Source: Neisseria brasiliensis
GTDB taxonomy: Bacteria > Pseudomonadota > Gammaproteobacteria > Burkholderiales > Neisseriaceae
NCBI RefSeq assembly: GCF_009671065.1
Contig: NZ_CP046027.1
Coordinates: 558,001-622,000 of the forward strand
DNA length: 64,000 nt
Direction: 5' to 3'
The translations under genes and the position numbers were made by a program. The stretch's first letter is position 1; each line of letters begins with the position of its first letter. The notes beneath the pieces are model-generated. The model saw nothing but the letters and a program-made list of their open reading frames with translations. It was not told the DNA's origin and did not search any database. Below are positions 8,366 to 15,787 of this stretch, in pieces.

Positions 8366-8992
8366 CTAGCTACCGCCCATCACTTTAATCCCCAATAATG
8401 CCAATGCGCCGCCACACACGCGGTCTATCCAATGGCCAAAACGCTGGAAACGGCGGTTGACTGCCGGCACCGACAACATCAAGGCCACCAAACCAAACCA
8501 GACAAACAGCATCAGCGTCATCCAAGCGCCGTAAGCCGCCATTTGCCACAGCGGCGTGGTCGGCGACAACACCACGGTAAACAGCGACAGCATATACACC
8601 ACCGCTTTCGGGTTCAGCACATTACACAACACGTCGCGCCAAATGATTTTCCAAGCCGATTCGGCCACCATTTTTTCGGCACGGATTTCGGCCACTTCGC
8701 CTGCTGCTTTGGCTGTCAGCCCTTTGTAGCCGATATAAATCAGATACAGGCCGCCGACGATTTTAATCACGGTCAGCAAAGTCGCCGATTGCGCCACCAC
8801 AGTGACCAAGCCCAACACCGAATAAACGATGTGCACGCCAAAACCCAGCGCAATGCCCAACGCCGTCAGCAAACCTGCCGCACGGCCACGACTTAAGGAT
8901 TGCTGCGACACCAACACAAAATCAGGGCCGGGCGACATGCAGGCCAAAAAATGTACGCCGGTAATGAGCCAAAAACCTTGCCAAAAATCCAT
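8366..8992 (-). CDS. LysE/RhtB-family amino acid exporter
   Basis: A 208-residue membrane protein with about six hydrophobic segments. The N-terminal CMSPGPDFVLVSQQSLSRGRAAGL is the family signature (about residues 18-41). A helix with GLYLIYIGYKGL and a NPKAVVYMLSLF segment also fit LysE/RhtB. These proteins export amino acids or homoserine lactone-like metabolites. It lies between fis and the IS200/IS605 element on the same strand. It is not part of the usual dusB-fis unit, so it is probably an acquired or rearranged neighbour. Confidence 0.85.
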   Translation of the reverse strand: MDFWQGFWLITGVHFLACMSPGPDFVLVSQQSLSRGRAAGLLTALGIALGFGVHIVYSVLGLVTVVAQSATLLTVIKIVGGLYLIYIGYKGLTAKAAGEVAEIRAEKMVAESAWKIIWRDVLCNVLNPKAVVYMLSLFTVVLSPTTPLWQMAAYGAWMTLMLFVWFGLVALMLSVPAVNRRFQRFGHWIDRVCGGALALLGIKVMGGS

Positions 8993-9054
8993 GATTGTCC
9001 TTATGGGGTGTTTGATGTTTCAGACGGCATTGAAGGTGTGTCGTTGTTTATCGA

Positions 9055-9100
9055 ACCACCCTCTCCCTAGCCCTCTTCCGCCAGACGGGAGAGGGGACGG
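9055..9100. repeat. CCCTCTCCC-type dispersed repeat, copy 2
   Basis: CCACCCTCTCCCTAGCCC and the following TCCGCCAGACGGGAGAGGGG form an inverted match to the copy at 11082-11127 on the other side of the IS200/IS605 element. Confidence 0.6.
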
Positions 9101-9187
9101 ATTCGCTAGTTTCAGAGATAGCGGAGCCAAAGAACAGCTCGATTAAGTAACCAATCTGATTGAGGCCGTCTGAAAGATTCTGTTTCA

Positions 9188-9347
9188 TTGACGTCCTTCC
9201 CTCCCTGAAGGGAGGGAATTCCTACGGCGATTTGTGAACGGCATTGAGCCATTCACAAATCGCTTCGGTGGGTTTCTGCTGCTGACCGCCTTACTGCACG
9301 GTTCACTTCACAGACGCTACGGGCACGTCCTGCCCTGAAACTTCATT
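9188..9347 (-). ncRNA. omega-RNA (reRNA)-like region at the tnpB 3' end
   Basis: Non-coding stretch between the tnpB stop and the element's right end, transcribed in the tnpB direction. It contains a long hairpin, GCGATTTGTGAA paired with TTCACAAATCGC plus inner GGC/GCC, then a second hairpin CCCTCCC-TTCA-GGGAGGG and the end GGACGTCAA. This is the arrangement of TnpB guide RNAs, where the base pairs just outside the element form the guide. Folding and RNA data would be needed to prove it. Confidence 0.65.
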
Positions 9348-10490
9348 TTACTTTTGCGCTGCCAAAATCTCTTGACCGCGCTTTAACACATTGATTGCAC
9401 CCACAATATCCGCATTGTTTTGATAGCCACATTGCACACATTCAAAGTTTGCCTGTGTTTGACGGTTATCTTTGGCAGTATGTCCGCAAGCTGGGCAACA
9501 ACGACTGGTATTTTGTGGCGGAACAGCCACCAAATGCCCACCGCGCCACAACAGCTTATAGTCCAACTGACGGCGAAACTCAAACCAAGACTGGTCTAAA
9601 ATCGCACGGTTTAAGCTTGATTTGGCAGCAACGTTTTTTCCATGCTGCACGGCGTTGCCTTTAGCGGATTTGGACATATTCGCCACCTGCAAATCTTCCA
9701 CATACACAATCGCGTGGTTTTGGCTGATTGCGCTGCTGATTTGGTGCAGGTAGTTTTTACGGATATTGCTGATTTTGTGGTGCAAACGGCTGATTTTTGC
9801 TTTCAGTTTCTGCCAGTTTTTGCTGAATTTGGTTTTGTGTTTGAACTGTTTTTGCAGTTTTGCTAGTTTGCCTTTCAACGTTTTGAATGCGTTGATTGGC
9901 TCAAAAAACTGACCATTGGACAATGTTGCAAATTTGGCAACACCCATATCAATCCCAGTTTCGCCACCGTTTGGCTGCGCGATTTCCTGCTCGGTTTCGG
10001 TTTGCATAGATACAAACCATTTACCGCATTTTTGCGATACGGTTACGTTTTTCAGGCTGCCTGAAACGTGTCGGCTGTTGCGATAGCGCACCCAACCGAT
10101 TTTGGGCAAATAGATACGATTATTTTGCTGCTCCAATTTACAGCCTTGCGGAAAGCGGAAACTGTCTTTTTCGCCTTTGCGTTTGAATTTGGGGAAATCT
10201 GCGCGTTTGGCAAAGAAGTTTTTGAATGCGCTTTCCAAGTCTTTCAAACTTTGCTGCAAAACTTGGCTGTGGCAGTCTTTTAGCCAGTCTAATTCTCGTT
10301 TCCATTCAGGCAGCAAATTTGCGATTTTGGTGTAGCTAAATTTGAACGAATTATCTTGTTGATATTGTTCGTTTTGATACGCCAAAGCACGATTGAATAC
10401 GAAACGCGAACAACCGCAAAATTGTTTCATTTTGCGGATTTGCTCGCCGTTTGGCATCAGTTCAAATTTGAATGTTTTGAGTATTAACAT
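9348..10490 (-). CDS. tnpB: RNA-guided nuclease TnpB of the IS200/IS605 element
   Basis: A 380-residue protein with all catalytic parts visible. The RuvC-like residues are Asp181 (ETGIDMGVAKFATL), Glu265 (IVYVEDLQVANM) and Asp361 (NNADIVGAINVL). A zinc finger formed by Cys332, Cys335, Cys351 and Cys354 lies between the second and third. The N-terminal KTFKFELMPNGEQ and the FCGCSRFVFNRAL helix are typical of OrfB_IS605. TnpB cuts DNA next to a short TAM under guidance of the omega-RNA and helps the element persist. A 15-base stretch around 10051-10065 matches uptake sequences of other genera. Confidence 0.93.
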   Translation of the reverse strand: MLILKTFKFELMPNGEQIRKMKQFCGCSRFVFNRALAYQNEQYQQDNSFKFSYTKIANLLPEWKRELDWLKDCHSQVLQQSLKDLESAFKNFFAKRADFPKFKRKGEKDSFRFPQGCKLEQQNNRIYLPKIGWVRYRNSRHVSGSLKNVTVSQKCGKWFVSMQTETEQEIAQPNGGETGIDMGVAKFATLSNGQFFEPINAFKTLKGKLAKLQKQFKHKTKFSKNWQKLKAKISRLHHKISNIRKNYLHQISSAISQNHAIVYVEDLQVANMSKSAKGNAVQHGKNVAAKSSLNRAILDQSWFEFRRQLDYKLLWRGGHLVAVPPQNTSRCCPACGHTAKDNRQTQANFECVQCGYQNNADIVGAINVLKRGQEILAAQK

Positions 10491-10534
10491 GATTTCATGG
10501 ATAATGGAATTTTTAGCAATTTTACACTTGGTCT

Positions 10535-10951
10535 ATGGAAAAAGAAACTGATTTAAGACGTGGTCGGCACGTTGTTTTTAATCTTCATGTACATTTGGTA
10601 TTTGTCGCAAAATATCGCCGAAAAGTGTTCACAAAAGAAATTTTGGACGATATGCGCGGTATTTTTGAGAGCGTCTGCACCGATTTTGAAGCGCAACTGG
10701 TGGAATTTGACGGCGAAGATGACCATGTTCATTTACTTGTGAACTATCCGCCCAAAGTGTCTATTTCAAAACTGGTGAACAGCTTGAAAGGTGTATCTAG
10801 CCGCATGATTAGACAGAAAAATTATCCAAGCATCAAACAAAAATTATGGGGCGGTGCGTTGTGGTCGCCGTCTTATTTTGCAGGTAGCTGTGGTGGTGCG
10901 CCGATTACGATTATTCGGCAGTATATTGAACAGCAGAAAACGCCTGATTAA
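10535..10951 (+). CDS. tnpA: IS200-type Y1 HUH transposase TnpA
   Basis: A 138-residue single-domain transposase. The metal-binding HUH motif is His64-Val-His66 within GEDDHVHLLVNYP, and the nucleophile is Tyr130 in IIRQYIEQQ. The intervening SKLVNSLKGVSSR helix is conserved in the family. It excises and inserts the element as single-stranded circles. It is divergent from tnpB with about 44 bases between the starts. Length and motifs suggest it is functional. Confidence 0.93.
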   Translation: MEKETDLRRGRHVVFNLHVHLVFVAKYRRKVFTKEILDDMRGIFESVCTDFEAQLVEFDGEDDHVHLLVNYPPKVSISKLVNSLKGVSSRMIRQKNYPSIKQKLWGGALWSPSYFAGSCGGAPITIIRQYIEQQKTPD

Positions 10952-11081
10952 CTGAATATCAACGGTTTTAGGACTGCTACGCAGTCCGCGCCTTATATCT
11001 CCGCCGTGAACGGCGAAGTTTTACGGCGCAGCCTGATAAAATTTCAAACGGCCAAACAGCAGTTTATCCATCAACAGTAAC

Positions 11082-11127
11082 CTGTCCCCTCTCCCGTCTG
11101 GTGAAAGAGGGCTAGGAAGAGGGTGGC
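11082..11127. repeat. CCCTCTCCC-type dispersed repeat, copy 3
   Basis: CTGTCCCCTCTCCCGTCTGG, then AAAGAGGGCTAGGAAGAGGG. Inverted relative to copy 2, so copies 2 and 3 bracket the IS200/IS605 element. Confidence 0.6.
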
Positions 11128-11154
11128 ACTTTGCTTATTCGCTATTTGTATGAA

Positions 11155-12153
11155 TCAACGATAAGCACACACCCAAGCATCGGTCTTTTCAGGTAGTTTA
11201 TCCAAATAAGCCGCCAGCGCATCATACTGCGCCGCAGCGGAATCCAAGCGGTTGATTTCGCGGCGGGTTTCCATGCCTTCGGGCATGGGGTCGAGATACC
11301 AGCCGATGTGTTTGCGCGCGATTCTTAAGCCGCTTTGTTCGCCATAAAATTCGTGCATGGCGCGGATATGGGCGAGCACGGTGTCGCTGCATTGCTTCAG
11401 CGGCAAGGCTTCGGGCAGCGTGCCGTGTTCGGCGAAATGTTTCAAATCGCGAAACAACCACGGCTGGCCTTGTGCGCCACGGCCAATCATCACGCCGTCG
11501 GCACCGGTTTGCCGCAACACTTCAGCGGCTTTTTGCGGTGAAGTGATGTCGCCGTTGACCCACAGCGGTATGTTCAGACGGCTTTTGGCTTCGGCAATCA
11601 ATTCGTAACGCGCCTCGCCTTGATACATCTGTGTGCGCGTGCGGCCATGCACCGCCAATGCGGCAATACCGGCATCTTCGGCGATTTGGGCGATGGTGAG
11701 CAGGTTTTGATGGTCGTCGTGCCAGCCCAAACGCGTTTTCAAGGTTACCGGCACATTCACCGCCTGCACCACTGCCTGCAAAATCTCGGCCACCAGTTTT
11801 TCATCTTTCAACAAAGCGCTGCCCGCCAATACATTACACACTTTCTTGGCGGGACAACCCATATTGATATCAATCACTTGTGCGCCAAGCTCAACATTAT
11901 AACGCGCGGCTTCGGCCATCACTTGAGGCACATTGCCAAGAATCTGCACCGCCACCGTGCCGTTTTCATCGGAAAAATCGCTGCGGCGTAAGGTCTTTTT
12001 GGTGTGACGCAACTCGGGATCGCTGGTGACCATTTCGCACACCGCCCAACCCGCGCCAAACTCGCGGCACAAACGGCGGAAAGGCTTGTCGGTAATGCCT
12101 GCCATGGGTGCAAGTGCGATGGGGGTGTCAATGGAATATGCGCCGATTTGCAT
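11155..12153 (-). CDS. dusB: tRNA-dihydrouridine synthase B
   Basis: A 332-residue FMN enzyme that reduces uridine to dihydrouridine in the tRNA D-loop. Visible features are the N-terminal LAPMAGITDKPFRRLCREFGA, the NMGCPAKKVCNVLAGSALL segment with the catalytic Cys, KTRLGWHDD, AVHGRTRTQMY and VNGDITSPQKA. I chose the start MQIGAYSID at 12153. An upstream Met at 12210 adds 19 residues with no family similarity. It normally heads a dusB-fis operon; the IS200/IS605 element and the exporter now separate it from fis. Confidence 0.93.
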   Translation of the reverse strand: MQIGAYSIDTPIALAPMAGITDKPFRRLCREFGAGWAVCEMVTSDPELRHTKKTLRRSDFSDENGTVAVQILGNVPQVMAEAARYNVELGAQVIDINMGCPAKKVCNVLAGSALLKDEKLVAEILQAVVQAVNVPVTLKTRLGWHDDHQNLLTIAQIAEDAGIAALAVHGRTRTQMYQGEARYELIAEAKSRLNIPLWVNGDITSPQKAAEVLRQTGADGVMIGRGAQGQPWLFRDLKHFAEHGTLPEALPLKQCSDTVLAHIRAMHEFYGEQSGLRIARKHIGWYLDPMPEGMETRREINRLDSAAAQYDALAAYLDKLPEKTDAWVCAYR

Positions 12154-12227
12154 GGTTGCCGCCGTGTTTGAAAGGGCTGTGATTGTACAATTTTTAAGCA
12201 GTTTTTCCAAACACTTTTACATTAAAC

Positions 12228-12267
12228 AAGGCCGTCTGAAAACCGATTTCGTCTTTCAGACGGCCTC
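12228..12267 (-). terminator. DUS inverted-pair terminator of recC
   Basis: AAGGCCGTCTGAAAACCG and its complement, just after the recC stop and upstream of dusB. Confidence 0.75.
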
Positions 12268-12275
12268 ATGCCTAC

Positions 12276-15200
12276 TTATGCTTCTTTCGATGTTGAAACC
12301 GCAATCAGCAGCGGCACCAACATTTCAATAATCAGATTTTCAAACAAGGGCGTATCCAGCGGCGATTCATCATCGTGGCCGAATACCAAAGCCACTTCGG
12401 TATAGCTACCCTGCCCCGGGTTCATTTTGTTGCCGAAATACGCACCCGCTGCAGCGGATTGTGCGGCTTCCCATTCTTGTTTTTTCAGGTAGGCTTGGGC
12501 AGCAGCCAAGCTGGTTTTGGCGAAAAACGGCAAGGGGCGGTGTTGGCCGATGTTGTAGTATTCGAGCCATGTTTGCAGGATGTCATGGGCGGTGTGGCGG
12601 TCGATTTCGGGATAGACCACGGTTTCGTCGTTCGATACAAAATAGCTTTGGCCACTTTCGCTTTCAGACGGCCTCACGGCATTGAACAACACATGCTCCA
12701 GCAGCAAGGCAATGCGCTCGGGGGCGTTAAGCTTTTTGTTGCGGAACATGATTTGGCCGCATTGATACACATGGTTCAGGCTGCCGCTTAGGGTTTGCTG
12801 ATCGAATACCAATTCGTAAGCCACCGGCGGTACTTTCGGGCTTTCGAGCAAATCTTGGTCGAGCTGTTTGGCGGCGGCTTGGAAACGCTGCTGCCACAAG
12901 CTGCCCAGTTCACCGGTAGGCAACAGGCTCTCGGCATTGAGCTTGGTTTCAACGCTGGCAAAATCCTGCCGCTGCCGGCGCGCTTCCAGATACGCATCGG
13001 CAATTTTTTCGCCCTGCTCCGGCTCGAACGGCTCAGCCGATTCCCATGCTTCATCGCGATAGGGCTCGCGCCAGCCCAAGGTTTGGCGCAGCCATGCTTT
13101 GACCGGATTTTTCCAAAAGCCGATAAATTCGTTTTGCGTGACGATAGCAGGCGGTTCGGCTTCATTGCCCAAAGGTTGCTTGAAAAACGGTGCCATTTTT
13201 TCAGACGGCCTGTGTGCCGCTTCGTTCAGGGCTTGGGCGTAATCGCTGCGTGTGCTGATAAGCTTGACAGAATCTTGCAATTGGAAATAGCGCGTGGAAA
13301 AGGCTTGCAACGGATGTTGGCACACCCAGTTTGCCAGCAAATCTTTGCTGCGTTTTCCGGTCATTTCGGCGATGGTGTCGATGAGTTCGCTCAATAAGGC
13401 CGATGGCGCCAGCTCGGCATCGTTGACAATGCTGCGGCCGACATACGACAAATACAGAATCTCGCGCGCGCTGATGATGGCTTCGAGAAACAGATAGCGG
13501 TCGTCATCACGGCGGGCGCGGTCGCCTTTTTTCGGGTGTTTGGCAATCAAGTCGAACACGGTCGGCTTGGTGTTGCGCGGAAAATCGCCATCATTCAAAC
13601 CCAATAAACACAATACTTTAAACGGCAGGCTGCGCATCGGCACCATGCTGCAAAAGGTCATGCCGCCACGCAAAAAACCGGCTTGGCTCTCGCTGCTCAA
13701 AAAGCGGCTGATGTGGCGGATAACGGTGTGCTGCGGCAACAGGCCGTCTGAAAACCCTGATAATGCCACTTCTTCCTGCCATTTCACCAAGGCTTGCTCG
13801 AATTGCTGCGCGGCGTATTGGTCGTCGTCGCCCAAGGCAAATAAGCCGTCGCGCAATTGGCGTATGCGTTCAATCCATTCATCGACTGTGGTGGCGGTTT
13901 GCCATGTTTGCGCGGTGTTAGCCAAGGTCTGCATAAAAGCGGTGAAGCGGCTGAACACGGCCAATTGGTTGACATCGCCGTGCCACGCGCTGACGTTTTG
14001 CCACATGCCGTCGCCGCCTGCGGGCAGCATCCAGCCCAGCACCAAGCGCGACAAAGCCTGCTGCCAAGTAAACAAATCATCCGCCGCGCCGCGCATCTTG
14101 CCATCCAAACCCCAATGCACGTTGAGTTCGGCGATGGTGTCGTGCAGCAGCGGCAAATCTTCTTCGCTGATTTCAAAGCGGTTTTGCACCAAATGGCTGT
14201 CGAGCAGCGGCAGCACTTTATCCACTTCAAAGCGGCTTTCCAGCAAGGCCAATACTTGTTCCAACGCGTAAAAAAGCGGCTGACGGCGGCTGAGCTTCAC
14301 ATCGGAAATGGAATACGGCAAGGCTTGCGTGCCGTCTGCCGCGCGGCCGAACACGGCTTCGATAAACGGGCTATACGGCTCGATATTCGGGGTCAGCACG
14401 GCGATGTCGTGCGGCTGCCAATCGGGATGCTCGTGCAAAATGTGCAGCAGTTGGTCTTTCAAAATTTGCAGCTCACGCAAGGGGCTGTGTGCCGACACCA
14501 CGCGGACAGAGCCGTCTGAAAGCAGCGCATCGCCCTTTTCTGCCTCGTTTTCAGACGGCAGCGATAAGGTTTGAATGTCGTTTTGCAAACGGTGCAGCAA
14601 GGTCGCTTCGCCGCTGCTTTCGGTTTCGTACACCGGCGTTTCCATCTCGATTTCCGACAGAAAATCAAAGAAATCACGCCCCTGCTTGCCCAATGAAGCC
14701 AGCAGCGGATGGCCGGTTTGGCTCAAATCGACATCATCGCTGCTTTTCAAAATTTGCGCCGCTTCAATCACATTGCCCCAATGCTGCTCGCTCGGATTGA
14801 GCGCGAACACAAACACATCACAATGCTCTGAAATGGCTTGCAAAAGCTGCAAATACATCGGCGCCATAGTGGATATGCCGAACACGAAAAAGCGTTCGGG
14901 CAGGTTTTGCGGCGACAAATTGGCCAGCAAGGTTTCCCACAAGGCCACGCGGTGCGGCGCGGTTTGTCTGCCGTCGTCCAGAAAACGCCACAATTGCGCC
15001 TGCCAGATTTCATCTTCGCCCAAATCCAGCAGCTTGCCTTCCTGCCATGCATCAATCCATTGCGGACGGTACACCAAATATTGGTCGAAAATATCGGCTA
15101 ATTGTCCGGCCAAATGATAATCCGCCGATTCGCCACTGCGTAAATAGCTTTGCAGCTTGTTACGCACAATTTCAAATTCTGGCGCCGTCTGAAACGCTTT

Positions 15201-15503
15201 GCTGCGGAACAATGCCAACAGCCGCCAGCGCATCACTTCGGGTGAAAACGGGCTGAGCGCAGGCACGTCGGGAATCAGCTCGCGCATCAAGCGCCATGTC
15301 AAACCGGCCGGCAGACTGAATTTCAGGTTCGCTGCCACGCCCAGTTCTTTCGCCAAATAGCTGCTCAAATAACGGCGCATGCCTTGGCTTTGCACGATAA
15401 TTTCTTCCGCCGTCAACGCGTGTTTCAAGGGCTGAAGCTGCTGAATGCGGCTAAACAAAGCGGCGAGCGATTCGAGACGGTTGGATTGATAAAGGTAAAA
15501 CAT
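12276..15503 (-). CDS. recC: exodeoxyribonuclease V (RecBCD) gamma chain
   Basis: A 1075-residue RecC, the subunit that recognises Chi and splits the duplex in RecBCD double-strand break repair. The start MFYLYQSNRLESLAALF is typical. Conserved segments include IIVQSQGMRRYLSSYLAKELGVAANLKF (written here only as a region near residues 35-65), DIAVLTPNIEPYSPFI, the inactivated helicase-like GGMTFCSMVPMRSLPFKV and LLGLNDGDFPR. Length is normal. The recB and recD genes are not adjacent. Six DUS core matches (GCCGTCTGAA or its complement) lie within the gene, in line with reports that DUS are enriched in genome-maintenance genes. Confidence 0.95.
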   Translation of the reverse strand: MFYLYQSNRLESLAALFSRIQQLQPLKHALTAEEIIVQSQGMRRYLSSYLAKELGVAANLKFSLPAGLTWRLMRELIPDVPALSPFSPEVMRWRLLALFRSKAFQTAPEFEIVRNKLQSYLRSGESADYHLAGQLADIFDQYLVYRPQWIDAWQEGKLLDLGEDEIWQAQLWRFLDDGRQTAPHRVALWETLLANLSPQNLPERFFVFGISTMAPMYLQLLQAISEHCDVFVFALNPSEQHWGNVIEAAQILKSSDDVDLSQTGHPLLASLGKQGRDFFDFLSEIEMETPVYETESSGEATLLHRLQNDIQTLSLPSENEAEKGDALLSDGSVRVVSAHSPLRELQILKDQLLHILHEHPDWQPHDIAVLTPNIEPYSPFIEAVFGRAADGTQALPYSISDVKLSRRQPLFYALEQVLALLESRFEVDKVLPLLDSHLVQNRFEISEEDLPLLHDTIAELNVHWGLDGKMRGAADDLFTWQQALSRLVLGWMLPAGGDGMWQNVSAWHGDVNQLAVFSRFTAFMQTLANTAQTWQTATTVDEWIERIRQLRDGLFALGDDDQYAAQQFEQALVKWQEEVALSGFSDGLLPQHTVIRHISRFLSSESQAGFLRGGMTFCSMVPMRSLPFKVLCLLGLNDGDFPRNTKPTVFDLIAKHPKKGDRARRDDDRYLFLEAIISAREILYLSYVGRSIVNDAELAPSALLSELIDTIAEMTGKRSKDLLANWVCQHPLQAFSTRYFQLQDSVKLISTRSDYAQALNEAAHRPSEKMAPFFKQPLGNEAEPPAIVTQNEFIGFWKNPVKAWLRQTLGWREPYRDEAWESAEPFEPEQGEKIADAYLEARRQRQDFASVETKLNAESLLPTGELGSLWQQRFQAAAKQLDQDLLESPKVPPVAYELVFDQQTLSGSLNHVYQCGQIMFRNKKLNAPERIALLLEHVLFNAVRPSESESGQSYFVSNDETVVYPEIDRHTAHDILQTWLEYYNIGQHRPLPFFAKTSLAAAQAYLKKQEWEAAQSAAAGAYFGNKMNPGQGSYTEVALVFGHDDESPLDTPLFENLIIEMLVPLLIAVSTSKEA

Positions 15504-15542
15504 GGCACGGGCTCAAGTAGATAAAAGATGATAATGGATTAT

Positions 15543-15588
15543 AAGGCCGTCTGAACCCTGATTGACGGTTTATTTTCAGACGGCCTCA
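15543..15588. terminator. DUS inverted pair in the recC / PepSY gene spacer
   Basis: AAGGCCGTCTGAACC and its complement with a 21-base loop. The 284-base spacer holds the divergent promoters of recC and the PepSY gene; nothing else is recognisable. A 74-codon minus-strand frame here looks spurious. Confidence 0.55.
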
Positions 15589-15787
15589 TAGATAAAATAT
15601 GAAATATCAATGATAAAACAAACCTTGTTTGAAAATAAGAATATATATTCTAAATTCAGCAGAATATAGCCATATTAGCGAATAAATTTGTCTTATATCA
15701 GATTTGTTCGCATTTTTATGGTAATTGTATTCATCGCCAACCAAGCCATCACTATAATAGCCCGCTTTTAATGCAACGGGAAACCAC

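Larger units (their letters stand above)
9188..11037. mobile_element. IS200/IS605-family element with divergent tnpA and tnpB
   Basis: The two transposon genes are divergent, as in IS605/IS608. The right end (beyond tnpB) finishes with a strong hairpin and GGACGTCAA at 9188. The left end (beyond tnpA) has subterminal hairpins: GGACTGC with GCAGTCC, and CGCCGT with ACGGCG. No inverted terminal repeat is expected in this single-strand-transposing family. The exact left boundary is approximate (11030-11045). Both genes appear intact. Confidence 0.8.

Noticed and set aside
9188..9347. Protein-coding gene downstream of tnpB
   Set aside because: No sensible frame; strong hairpins and position fit a guide-RNA end.
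12461..14574. Multiple plus-strand frames inside recC
   Set aside because: They are shadows caused by the codon bias of recC; none shows start signals or recognisable domains.
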